Made by a program: the position numbers and the translations under genes. 64,000 bases of DNA from the NCBI RefSeq assembly GCF_000178855.1, contig NZ_ADVG01000001.1:3075481-3139480 (forward strand), read 5' to 3'. The DNA is from Ktedonobacter racemifer DSM 44963. GTDB lineage: Bacteria > Chloroflexota > Ktedonobacteria > Ktedonobacterales > Ktedonobacteraceae. Shown here piece after piece: positions 8,869 to 17,284 of the stretch (the first letter of the stretch is position 1; every line of letters begins with the position of its first letter). The notes beneath the pieces were generated by a model, which was given only the letters and a program-made list of their open reading frames with translations, did no database searches and was not told where the DNA came from.

Positions 8869-9742
8869 CTGGATGGCTATGGTGTAGCCATTCAGCAAGA
8901 GCTTGTGCATGTTCTGGGTGTCTGACAAACCACTCTCCAAGAGAGCGTTGGTAGTTTCGTACAAGTTGAATCGATGATTGAAGTACATCAAGCCAGTAGG
9001 TATACCGATTCTTGACAGGCTCGGCATACTGTTTCATTTTCATTCTTACACTCATGAGTATGCCGCTCTTAGATTCAGTATAGGCATAGAGACGCGGGAT
9101 AATAATCCCCTGCTTCCCTATTTGCTCGATTTCCTTGCTAGCGCCGTGAAGAAGGACACTTGTATATCTATGACGTAGTGCTTGGTCCTTTATGCCTGGG
9201 TCGCTTCCAATACTTACTACCACACATCCTACGGGCTTACCCGGTTCTAGTCTTTGTACATCCTCACCTGTAATGTCTCTTCCTCGAATCTCGTCACGCA
9301 TGTACGCTTCTATACGCTCGTCTGTGAGAGCGACAATATGCAAATAAGCAACGATATCTCCATTGAGTCTTTTGACAACATAGTGGCCTCGGTTTTCTTT
9401 TTCGTACCACGATTTGCGTGTCTCTGTAGGGATAGGCCGTAGTGTTGCCGTCCGAAAAAGTTTAGCTGAGAGTTGAGTGATCTTCTCTAGATCCTCGATA
9501 CTTGCCTGCGAGAACTGCACTTCGATACCCCCTGTGCGTCCGGTCTCCTCACGGAGGATTTTCTTGAGCGCATCAATGCTGTAGTATTTTTGTTTGCGAG
9601 ATTCTGGCCCTTCCCGTTCTAATCTTCCCTGTTTCACGTATTTATAAATCATTGCTTCACTTACATGTAGACCGTGATCACTCAAGAATTTTACAGCATC
9701 TTTTAAGCTTAGATACCCTGAAGGCGGTTGTAGGCGCGGCAT
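8852..9742 (-). CDS. helix-turn-helix protein with GNAT-like C-terminal part
   Basis: 296 residues. Residues 10-60 look like an excisionase/MerR-type DNA-binding domain: LSLKDAVKFLSDHGLHVSEA, then MIYKYVKQGRLEREG, then YYSIDALKKIL. The remainder (VQFSQASIEDLEKITQL..., VAYLHIVALTDE, GCVVVSIGSDPG, RHRYTSVLLHGASKEIEQIG) has strand-helix spacing reminiscent of a GNAT acyltransferase, but no clear acetyl-CoA loop; this half is tentative. It is divergent from the 10-13.7 kb cluster and shares the intergenic region with the 19-bp dyad at 9871-9919, which suggests it regulates itself and/or that cluster. Confidence 0.6.
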   Translation of the reverse strand: MPRLQPPSGYLSLKDAVKFLSDHGLHVSEAMIYKYVKQGRLEREGPESRKQKYYSIDALKKILREETGRTGGIEVQFSQASIEDLEKITQLSAKLFRTATLRPIPTETRKSWYEKENRGHYVVKRLNGDIVAYLHIVALTDERIEAYMRDEIRGRDITGEDVQRLEPGKPVGCVVVSIGSDPGIKDQALRHRYTSVLLHGASKEIEQIGKQGIIIPRLYAYTESKSGILMSVRMKMKQYAEPVKNRYTYWLDVLQSSIQLVRNYQRSLGEWFVRHPEHAQALAEWLHHSHPGDPLM

Positions 9743-9870
9743 GTGATATCACGGCTCCCTTTTATACGTATTTAGTGTAGTTTACATCATTCCTTACCAT
9801 TTTTACAATTCTTCTCTCCCTTGCAACGCAAATTTGTCCTATCTTATGAATATTGGCTTTTGTGACAAAA

Positions 9871-9919
9871 TACAAAATTTGGTTTTGAATAATATTGATT
9901 TTCAAAACCAAATTTTGTA
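9871..9919. promoter_or_regulatory. 19-bp perfect dyad, candidate operator
   Basis: TACAAAATTTGGTTTTGAA (9871-9889) pairs perfectly with TTCAAAACCAAATTTTGTA (9901-9919) across an 11-nt AT spacer. It is AT-rich, unlike the GC-rich palindromes elsewhere, has no terminator T-run, and lies between the HTH gene and the divergent cluster, about 130 bp from each start. An operator for the HTH protein is the simplest reading. Confidence 0.5.
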
Positions 9920-10051
9920 TACTTGAAATGAAGCACTTGACATAGAAAAGAACGATTCCAGTCGATTAGCCATGTTTCTTTATAGCATAGTAGCAGCAGG
10001 TGATCACAGACAAGAAAAAACTGACCCTCGTCTGCCAACGAGAGCCAGTGA

Positions 10052-10642
10052 GTGAGAACACACAAAAACCTTTTGTCCACCGTTCAGGAGTTCTCTGTGC
10101 TCAGCATAGCGCATCGAGGCTCCGCAGTCAAGAAAGTGATGATGCATATGTCACAACGAGCCTCAATGGAGTTACGCTCAGGCCACCCGATGGATGCACC
10201 AGTCACGGTTTCGAATATCGCTTTCTTTCACGGTGTGCAGGCAGGCTACCAGGCGTATCGGCAGGAGCCAGCCCCGCTGAACGATCATGACCTGTATGAA
10301 TACATGGTTCATCGCCTGCTTGCCTTTCCCGATTCGGCCAGCGAGAGTAATGGCTGGGTCATCGGATGGGTGAAGGGCTTGCTTGAAGGAGCATCCCCTG
10401 AACAACCCTCCACTGTTTCACGAGGCAGGCGCTCTGAGGTGCCTGCACCTTATGGAGACAACTTTCTTCTTGTTCTCCCAACTGATACCCCTCTTCATAG
10501 CATCGACAATCCGTATTGTTATCACTCCTCGTGCCCATGTCATCAAGACAGAGACGGCATTATTGAAGCTGTCCAGCATGTCAAAGACGGGCTGATGACT
10601 CCCGACGAAGCCATCAACTTCATCCTAGGAAAGCATCTCTAG
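10052..10642 (+). CDS. unknown protein with GVQxG motif and Cys/His cluster
   Basis: 196 residues if started at the GTG at 10052; starts at 10139 or 10142 (ATG ATG) are also possible, and none has a strong ribosome site. Not recognised. Visible features are AFFHGVQAGYQAYRQE in the middle, then NGWVIGWVKGLLEG, then a Cys/His knot NPYCYHSSCPCHQDRD that could bind metal, and a C-terminal helix GLMTPDEAINFILGK. The FxxGVQxG and GWxxG pieces recur in the next gene (10708-11127), suggesting a shared domain. It heads the cluster 10052-13725 on the plus strand. Cytoplasmic by appearance. Confidence 0.65.
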   Translation: MRTHKNLLSTVQEFSVLSIAHRGSAVKKVMMHMSQRASMELRSGHPMDAPVTVSNIAFFHGVQAGYQAYRQEPAPLNDHDLYEYMVHRLLAFPDSASESNGWVIGWVKGLLEGASPEQPSTVSRGRRSEVPAPYGDNFLLVLPTDTPLHSIDNPYCYHSSCPCHQDRDGIIEAVQHVKDGLMTPDEAINFILGKHL

Positions 10643-10707
10643 CTGAGAGTTGGCTTCCTCTTCTTGCTTCCCAGCAGCAGCAGGAGGGAGACACAGGAGA
10701 AAACGGC

Positions 10708-11127
10708 ATGAAGCACAATACCATGGGCACGACGTCTCACCTCTCTGGTGAGCAGCAGCCAGACGCCTCACGTCAGCGCGTCGGCACCTCGTTTGGCATT
10801 CACCCAGAAGACACTCCCAGACTGACAGACGAGACGAAACCCGCAGGCATTGATAACATCCTCATTTGTGCCGATCCGACCTTTTACAACGGCGTGCAAT
10901 CGGGACGGTGCGAGTTTCTCGCCCTGTCTTTTGAAAAGCGCGAGATTGTTGCCCAGGATGTCGAGAACACCCTGCAATGGGCCATGTACGACACGTGGCA
11001 CCCGGCAATTTGGCGCTACGGCTATGTGTGTGGCTGGAACGAGGAGTTCTATCAGTACGCCATGCGCAAACGAGAGGAGCAAGCCCAGGCCCCAAAGCCC
11101 ATACGCCACGAAAGGGAGGAACGCTAA
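10708..11127 (+). CDS. unknown small protein, second GVQxG-motif protein
   Basis: 139 residues. ATG at 10708 has AGGAG 9-10 nt upstream. The core DPTFYNGVQSGRCEFLAL and later YGYVCGWNEEFYQYA repeat the pattern F-x-x-G-V-Q-x-G ... G-W seen in the preceding gene, so the two are probably distant paralogues. No membrane segment or signal peptide. The stop TAA (11125-11127) overlaps the next start in TAATG, indicating translational coupling. Function unknown. Confidence 0.65.
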   Translation: MKHNTMGTTSHLSGEQQPDASRQRVGTSFGIHPEDTPRLTDETKPAGIDNILICADPTFYNGVQSGRCEFLALSFEKREIVAQDVENTLQWAMYDTWHPAIWRYGYVCGWNEEFYQYAMRKREEQAQAPKPIRHEREER

Positions 11128-11864
11128 TGCCCCCTTCTCGCTATCGTCCAAGCATGGAAACCGAGCAGCCGCCCACGCGTACAAAGCGCGTCACCAGAGC
11201 GCCGAGAGAGGACATCGATACTCAGGGCCAGATCGACGAAGACGCTTTGTATGAGGCACGCACCCATACCAGCGTCGTACGCCAAGGCACCTATCAGCCA
11301 GCAAGGACAGACCCACAGGCAACGTGCCGGGTCAGCATCCATGTTCACAACCAACCCAGACAGCAGAGGCAGCACCAGCAGCCGCCCCTCTTGCCTGTTG
11401 GCATCCCTCGACGGTTTCAGTTTCCCCGCTGGCCTGCCTATGCGGGACTCATAGGCGTGTTCATGGTTGGGGGATGGCTTGGAATTAACATAGGACAACA
11501 CGCGTGGCAGACGTGGCAAGACGACATGCAGTATGGACGCCCCCGCACCTACCAGATTGACGCCGTTGTCGGCCACAACCACGACAGCAGCGCGGCCCCA
11601 TCGCACTTTCTCGCTTTGAACCTGCATGGACAGATTACCGTCATTGAACTGGCAGCAGGCGACCCAGGCCATGCCCACTCCTACAAGACAGGCATAGCTT
11701 TGACAGGAGGCGAACCGGACTTGAACCCTGTGCAGCTTGTGTTTCAGGACATTGACCATGATGGCAAGCCTGACATGATTGTCAGAGTTGGAGATCAAAG
11801 CATCGCCTACAAGAACGAGAACGATGTGTTTAGCTCGACACCTATGAAGGAGGTGAAAGCGTGA
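11127..11864 (+). CDS. single-pass membrane protein with external FG-GAP-like end
   Basis: 245 residues from the ATG at 11127, which has GGGAGGA just upstream; the open frame extends further back but the coupled start is clearly better. The N-terminus is basic and disordered (Arg/Thr/Gln-rich) for about 100 residues. One membrane helix follows (about 103-122, PAYAGLIGVFMVGGWLGI), then an external part ending in FQDIDHDGKPDMIVRVGD, the acidic Ca-binding turn of FG-GAP/VCBS repeats. Its stop overlaps the next gene's GTG by 4 bp. Function unknown; the topology suggests anchoring to or display at the cell surface. Confidence 0.7.
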   Translation: MPPSRYRPSMETEQPPTRTKRVTRAPREDIDTQGQIDEDALYEARTHTSVVRQGTYQPARTDPQATCRVSIHVHNQPRQQRQHQQPPLLPVGIPRRFQFPRWPAYAGLIGVFMVGGWLGINIGQHAWQTWQDDMQYGRPRTYQIDAVVGHNHDSSAAPSHFLALNLHGQITVIELAAGDPGHAHSYKTGIALTGGEPDLNPVQLVFQDIDHDGKPDMIVRVGDQSIAYKNENDVFSSTPMKEVKA

Positions 11865-12288
11865 TTCTCTCGCCAGCGTGTCCCATCCAGGCTAAGCAGC
11901 CACAGCGCCCCCAGGAGAGCGACCCCAGGGGATCACGCCGCACCATGCGCATGTTGACCGAGCGCGTCAACGAACTTCTGGGTGTCACCTTTAGCGGGGA
12001 AGATGAATATGTCGTTCTCTCGTGTGCCGAGAACATAACAGCCACTCTTGCCCTCAACTTTCAAACCGCTTTCCAGACAGAGCGCCCTATACAAGCGGTG
12101 TTAGTCTCTTATGGGAAAGTCACCACGTCAGGCGATGATTATATCGTCATCCGTTGGCGTGGAACCGTTCCAGACGCTTCTTTGACCAGCTCGACCAGCT
12201 CAACAAAGGGGTCTTGTTCTACATCACCTTTAGCGCCGGTCCCCTCGATACCTGTCGAGCGCCGTGGGATGGCATCCCAAACGCCTAA
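11861..12288 (+). CDS. unknown protein, apparently frameshifted near 12165
   Basis: The GTG at 11861 overlaps the previous stop and has a perfect AAGGAGGT ahead of it. The first 100 residues look genuine (MRMLTERVNELLGVTFSGED, AVLVSYGKVTTSGDDYIVIR). Continuing in this frame gives low-complexity Ser/Thr sequence running 178 nt into the next gene. A different frame from about 12165 reads RSRRFFDQLDQLNKGVLFYI, then GPLDTCRAPWDGIPNA, stopping at 12288. That frame looks coding and leaves a normal gap before the next gene. A single indel near 12160-12170 explains both. Either a real mutation or a sequencing error; product not recognised. Confidence 0.55.
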
Positions 12289-12354
12289 TGTCTCAGGGGA
12301 GAGTATCATCATCACCGTATGCTCTTCCCCTTCCTGCTTATTGGAGGGAACCCT

Positions 12355-13725
12355 ATGCAAGACAACATGCACAACGACCTGGAGCAGATTCTCCGCGAGC
12401 TTGATCAGCAACACCAGCAGACGCACACAACAGACGACATCCTACACATACAAGCCAATCAGGAGTACGACCACGAGCGCCAACAATGGAATGTTGAGAT
12501 CCACATTTACCCCGAGGAGGAACCAGAGGTAGAGGAGTCAGCCAATACGGTTGAAAGTCTCCCACCCGTTGACCAGGAGCCAGAGAGAGGCGAGAGAAGG
12601 CCGTTACAATGGGTCAGAGCGCACACGCGCCCCCTTGTGTTTCTCAGCTTCATCGTATGCGCGTGTGCGCTTGTTGTGGGGTGTCTGCTCTACGTGTTAC
12701 CTCTCTGGACGCCGACCACCACAGTCACGCTTGTTCCAGTCACACGCGTAGTCGAAAAACGCCTGGTCGTGACCATTGGGAGCGCCGACAAAACGCATCG
12801 CCAGGTACCAGGGCGGGTACTTCCCTCCGTGACCATGAGCCAGGCGCGCACCATCGCCACCACCGGAAAAGCGCACCAGGACGCCCAGAGCGCACACGGC
12901 TACATCACCTTCTATAATGGTGCAACCTATGCGCAGACGATCCCCGCTGGAACCCTTGTGACCGCAGCCAACGGGGTACAAGTGGTCACTGACCAGGATG
13001 TGAGCGTGAATGCGGTCAGTTATCCAATATTAGGACAAGCAAACGTAATCGCCCACGCAACCCAGGCAGGACCAGCAGGCAATCTCAAGGCAGGCGCGAT
13101 CTATGGCCCCTGTTGTCGCGTCAATATCTCTGCTATCAATGGAGCCTTTAGCGGAGGACAAGAGGCACGCGACTATCAGACGGTGACGCAGCATGACATC
13201 GACAGCGCAGGCGCAAGACTGAAAGCTAGCCTTGACCTGAGCACTACCGCCGCATTACAGGCTCAGGTCCAAAGCACTGAAACGCTTACAACGCCGTTAC
13301 ACTGCCAGCAAAAAAAGAGTGCCAACCATCAGCCAGGAGAGGAGGCAACAAGCGTACAAGCCACCCTTGACGAGACATGTACAGGCATCGTCTACCAGAC
13401 GCAAGCCTTACAACATCTGCTTACTCAGGCCCTTACAACCCAGGCAAAGCAACAACTAGGAGCAGACTACACGCCGAGCGGAGAGGTTCACATCACGACC
13501 ACGGCACAGGAAACAACAATCATCCAGGTAACAGGGACAGGGACATGGGTGTATCAGTTCTCCCAGGCCGAGCAGGAGCGCATCAGAGCTAGCATTGCAG
13601 GCAAGAGCCAAGCCCAGGCCAAGAGCCTGTTATTAGCCCGACCAGGAGTACAATCGGTGTCCTTCTCCAATGATGCGACCCTTCCAGACATGAACCATAT
13701 CCGCTTGTTGTTCATTACCTACTGA
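12355..13725 (+). CDS. membrane-anchored baseplate-J/gp47-like protein
   Basis: 456 residues from the ATG at 12355, which has GGAGGG 7 nt upstream. The acidic N-terminus (about 90 residues, Gln/Glu-rich) is followed by a membrane helix at about 93-117 (VFLSFIVCACALVVGCLLYV) and a long external domain. Within it, GYITFYNGATYAQTIPAGTL, VQVVTDQDVSVNAVSY and AGPAGNLKAGAI match the pattern of baseplate-J-like domains, which in Chloroflexota and Firmicutes also occur outside phages. It is the last gene of the accessory operon. No other tail or sheath gene is present, so it is not a phage or contractile system by this evidence; a cell-surface role is more likely. Confidence 0.65.
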   Translation: MQDNMHNDLEQILRELDQQHQQTHTTDDILHIQANQEYDHERQQWNVEIHIYPEEEPEVEESANTVESLPPVDQEPERGERRPLQWVRAHTRPLVFLSFIVCACALVVGCLLYVLPLWTPTTTVTLVPVTRVVEKRLVVTIGSADKTHRQVPGRVLPSVTMSQARTIATTGKAHQDAQSAHGYITFYNGATYAQTIPAGTLVTAANGVQVVTDQDVSVNAVSYPILGQANVIAHATQAGPAGNLKAGAIYGPCCRVNISAINGAFSGGQEARDYQTVTQHDIDSAGARLKASLDLSTTAALQAQVQSTETLTTPLHCQQKKSANHQPGEEATSVQATLDETCTGIVYQTQALQHLLTQALTTQAKQQLGADYTPSGEVHITTTAQETTIIQVTGTGTWVYQFSQAEQERIRASIAGKSQAQAKSLLLARPGVQSVSFSNDATLPDMNHIRLLFITY

Positions 13726-14194
13726 CCTGGGAGGAGAAGAGATGCTTATCAGCAAAAAAATCAGCTCTCCGCAAAAGCGTGACAAATACCAGGACTCTCT
13801 GCACAAAACACGTCATTGGGAAAGCAGGAGATTGGGCGGGTGGCGTTCCCACCCCTCTTGAAAGCGAGCCAGCATGCACCAGATTATCACCGCAAAACTC
13901 AAGCTCATACTAACCCCAGAGCAGTTTGAGGCACTGCGCCACACGCAACTGGCGTATCGCGATGCCCTTAATGCGGTGAGTCGCTATGCCTTCGAGCAGG
14001 GCAAAACCAGCAGCGTGAGCAGGCTGCACAAGGGCATGTATGCTGAGTTACGTGCTCGGTATCGTCTCCCTTCCCAACTCGCCTGTAGTGTTGAGCGGCA
14101 GGTTGCCACCACCTACAAGGGCCTGTGGACCAAACTCAAGAAAAATGCCGAGCATCGCCGCGCAAAGCTCACCAAAAAGCGCTTTAAAGGCTTA

Positions 14195-15048
14195 GAGCCT
14201 GTTTGAAAAGGGGCAACCAGTCAGGTGAGATACACTTGGGATATGAAAGCAAACCAAATCTATCCCACAGATCTGACGGATGCCCAATGGTATTGTATCA
14301 AAGAGTTGATCCCAGCGGCCAAGCCGGGAGGAAGACCCAGAACCCTACCCATGCGAGCCGTCATCAACGCGATCCTCTACGTGGTCGTGACAGGATGCCA
14401 ATGGCGTATGCTGCCCAAAGAGTATCCCGCCTGGCAAAGCGCGTATGTGTACTTTCGCGCGTTTCGTCGCGATGGGACGTGGCTCCGAATTCATGAGACA
14501 CTGCGTGCTCAGGTTCGTCGACGAGTTGGCCGTCACAAGCATCCAACCGCAGGTGCCCTGGACAGTCAAAGCGTGAAAACGACACAGGGGCCTGGTATCC
14601 GTGGCTATGACGCAGGCAAACACGTCAAGGGTCGCAAGCGCCATATCCTGGTTGATACGTTAGGCTTGCTCATGGCCGTTGTGGTCACGGCAGCCTCAAT
14701 GTCCGACGCGGCAGGAGCCAAACTTCTGCTCAAGCGCCTGGGTGGGGCTTGCAAAAAGCTCCGGCGCATCTGGGTCGATGGTGGCTATCGCGGTCATCTG
14801 CTCGAATGGGTGATGCTGCATTTTCACTTTCTTCTCCAGCCCGTGCTACGTAGCGATGATCAGAAAGGCTTTGTTGTCCTGCCCAGGCGGTGGGTGGTCG
14901 AACGAACCTTTGCCTGGATCACCCAATGTCGTCGCTTGAGTAAGGACTATGAAACGCTGACAGAAAGCAGCGAAGCTATGATCTACATTGCTATGACTCG
15001 CTTGATGATCCGACGCTTGGCAAGAAAATGACCTTTACAAACAAGTTC
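14195..15048 (+). mobile_element. IS5-family element (IS427-like) inside tnpB
   Basis: An 854-bp element flanked by the target duplication TTA (14192-14194 and 15049-15051; possibly CTTA). Imperfect terminal repeats: GAGCCTGTTTGAAAAGG at the left and, reversed, GAACTTGTTTGTAAAGG at the right (4 mismatches in 17). It contains one intact transposase gene filling almost its whole length. The boundary is exact because the split tnpB frame rejoins perfectly. Confidence 0.9.
14243..15031 (+). CDS. IS5-family transposase
   Basis: 262 residues from the ATG at 14243 (MKANQIYPTDLTDAQW, the usual start of this group); an in-frame GTG at 14225 would add 6 residues. The N-terminal DUF4096-like part contains GCQWRMLPKEYP. 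The DDE catalytic residues are visible: D in GALDSQSVKT, D in IWVDGGYRGH, E in WVVERTFAWITQCRRL. The frame is intact, so the enzyme may be active. The gene lies in the same direction as the tnpB it disrupts. Confidence 0.92.
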   Translation: MKANQIYPTDLTDAQWYCIKELIPAAKPGGRPRTLPMRAVINAILYVVVTGCQWRMLPKEYPAWQSAYVYFRAFRRDGTWLRIHETLRAQVRRRVGRHKHPTAGALDSQSVKTTQGPGIRGYDAGKHVKGRKRHILVDTLGLLMAVVVTAASMSDAAGAKLLLKRLGGACKKLRRIWVDGGYRGHLLEWVMLHFHFLLQPVLRSDDQKGFVVLPRRWVVERTFAWITQCRRLSKDYETLTESSEAMIYIAMTRLMIRRLARK

Positions 15049-15967
15049 TTAGATCAGCCACCACACTACACATCTCCGACGGTGCAATACACCTATGAGC
15101 GCGACTACACCTTTCAGCGAAACCAGCAGGTCAGCATCGGCACGCTCAATGGACGGATCAGCGTTGCCTACCAGGGGTATGGCAACCACATCACGCTCAT
15201 TCGGCAGGGAGCTACCGTCGGGGATGCGAAATTGTGGTACGATGCCTCCAAGAAACGGTTGTACTTGCTTGTCTCCCTCTCCATTGACGTCCCTGAGCCA
15301 AGAGCCGAACACCTTCAAGAGGTCGTCGGTGTGGATGTGGGCATTCGTTACCTGGCCGTGACTTGCACCTCCACAGGCAAAGCGAGCTTTTATCCAGGCA
15401 AACGAGTTCGACACCAAGCCAACCATTACGCACGCTTACGCAAACGCTTGCAGCAAAAAGGCACTCGTGGCGCGAAACGTCGCCTCAGACGTATCGAGCA
15501 ACGAGAGAGACGGTTGAAATTGCAAGCCAATCACACCCTCGCCAAACAGATCGTTGAGCAGCACCCACACACCCTTCTTGGGCTAGAACAATTGACGGAT
15601 ATCCGAGAGCGAACCAGGCGCAGGAAGCGCAAGCGCAAGAAGAACGGCAAGGGCTACGAGCCAGTTTCTCCCAAGGCTCGCAAAGCCAATCGGGTCTACT
15701 CGCAGTGGTCCTTTGCCCAGTTGCATACGCTCATCAGCTACAAGGCTGCGCTTGTCGGGTCGCTCGCCATCAAAGTGGATGCCGATTACACCTCAAAGGC
15801 GTGTCCGATGTGTGGGCATACGTCCGAGAAGAACCGCCCACACAAAGGGTTGCTGTTTGTGTGCCAGCAGTGTCATTACTGCCTGCACACCGATCTGGTT
15901 GGCGCGAGGAATATCACCATGAGAACGCTCCTGGTCCGGCACGACTGGATCAGGACGGGATGCTTGT

Positions 15968-17284
15968 GTGCGCCCAGAGAGGCGCAGTGAACTTTGCCGT
16001 CAGAGGACGGTGCCACTGAAGCGAAGTGGCTAAAACAGCACCTTACCTTCTCCCGAAAGGACAGAGGGGACAACAGCATGGTGCCAAAAAGGCCAATGAC
16101 GTTTGAACGCTACAAACCATAGGTTGGTCAGTTAGGTCGTATATGGCGAAGACTGGATTGTCTAAACCCAAGTCGTGGTGATGCTACCCCCATCCGCAGG
16201 CCCAATTAGCGTCGATGCCTGCTGTTCGATGCCGCAGAGGATGACAAGTACTCCTGCGGAGCTTCCATCGAAACCAGCCTCTAGGGAAGAGGAAACGACG
16301 AGCGGGAACCTACGTACGAACCGAGTTCGCTGTGTAACCTGGGGATCGCCTACACGTCGCGAGACGCAGGGCGACGGAGGAGTCATAGTAGTGCGCCTTT
16401 GTGCCACAAATGTCTCTCTTACCCGTCGGGGTAAGCTCACTAGAGCAAGGTGAGTAACACAGCGACTTATTCGCCCACGTAAGTGGACGGAGATACCTTC
16501 AACCGAAAGGACTGAAGGGAAAGTAGCATGTCGTGTAAAATGCTGGTGAAGCTCCAGTCCCAGGAGCCAGAGGGAAGTCAAGCGAAGCTGTATAAGGTGA
16601 AGTCTTGATTGGCTGAATCCAAGTCATGGCGGAAAAACGCCAGCCCACAGGAGAAGGGACTATCGCCTGTGTTCAACGTGCAGGGGAACGGTACTACTTC
16701 CCCTGCAAGCTCTCGTTGGAGCCAGCCTGCAAGGAGCAGGAAGTGACGAAATGGGCACCTACGTACAGACTGAGACATTTGGAGGAACTGAGGGATCGCC
16801 TAAACGCTGTAAAGCGCAAGGTGACGGAGCGACCATACGAGTCGGATTTTATCTGACAAAGGGTCGCAGGAGACCAGACTCAAAAGTGGCGGTTGACATG
16901 GATGTGTCAAAAGACCGCTGTGGGAGTCGTGTTGAAAAGACACTGGCCTCTGGAGAGCGTAGTGCATCGAAAGGTGCATGCTGCGTTCGGAGGGGAGGGG
17001 TTGGTGCTCCTGAATCATCAGGACCCGGCCTCTTACCCTACCCCAAACGCTCACCGTAATGGGTGAGACACGAGGAAGGACTCCAGAGAGTACATTCCAC
17101 TCGAAAGGGGTTGACTCGGATGAGTCACAAGATCCCAGAGAGACTGGAAACTTGAAAAAGGTACTCTTGGCGAGCCGTGTGCATGGAAAGCGTGCAAGCA
17201 CGGTTCTGTGGGGGACCGTTGGAAAAGGGTCTTATGTCGTTGTGAGTGCAACGGATAAGGCACCTCGCTGGCGGTCTACCCTAC
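15968..17284 (+). mobile_element. group II intron (outer), ORF-less, host of a nested intron
   Basis: The 5' end is GTGCGCCCAGAGAGG, the group II consensus. Domain V lies at 17172-17206: stems GAGCCGTG/CACGGTTC and TGCATG/CGTGCA around a GAAA-containing loop. A domain VI helix follows (GTCTTAT...ATAAGGC), and the 3' end is TACCCTAC, fitting the terminal AY rule. EBS1 ACAAGTA (16244-16250) pairs over 7 positions with the 5' exon TGCTTGT (15961-15967). Without the inner intron it is 666 nt. It encodes no reverse transcriptase, so mobility would need a protein from elsewhere. It sits in sense orientation near the 3' end of tnpB, and its removal restores the frame. Confidence 0.9.
16391..17041 (+). 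mobile_element. group II intron (inner) nested in the outer intron: twintron
   Basis: Starts GTGCGCC at 16391 and ends TACCCTAC at 17041 (651 nt). Domain V at 16955-16988 is textbook: GAGCGTAG/CTGCGTTC, a 2-nt bulge, TGCATC/GGTGCA and a GAAA tetraloop, 34 nt in all. It aligns with the outer intron along its length, for example CTTCAACCGAAAGGACTGAA with CTTCTCCCGAAAGGACAGAG, and GGTTGACATGGATGTGTCA with GGTTGACTCGGATGAGTCA across its own insertion point. Candidate EBS1 GACTAT (16658-16663) pairs with 16385-16389. No ORF. Splicing order must be inner first to rebuild the outer ribozyme. Confidence 0.88.

Noticed and set aside
12319..13725. Baseplate-J-like gene as part of a phage or contractile injection system
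   Set aside because: No sheath, tube, spike or terminase genes nearby, and the protein has a membrane anchor.
16175..17059. Several 60-110-codon open frames in the 16.0-17.1 kb region
   Set aside because: They overlap the group II intron RNA structures (EBS1 loops, domains V and VI) and have no family-like sequence; the region is structural RNA.
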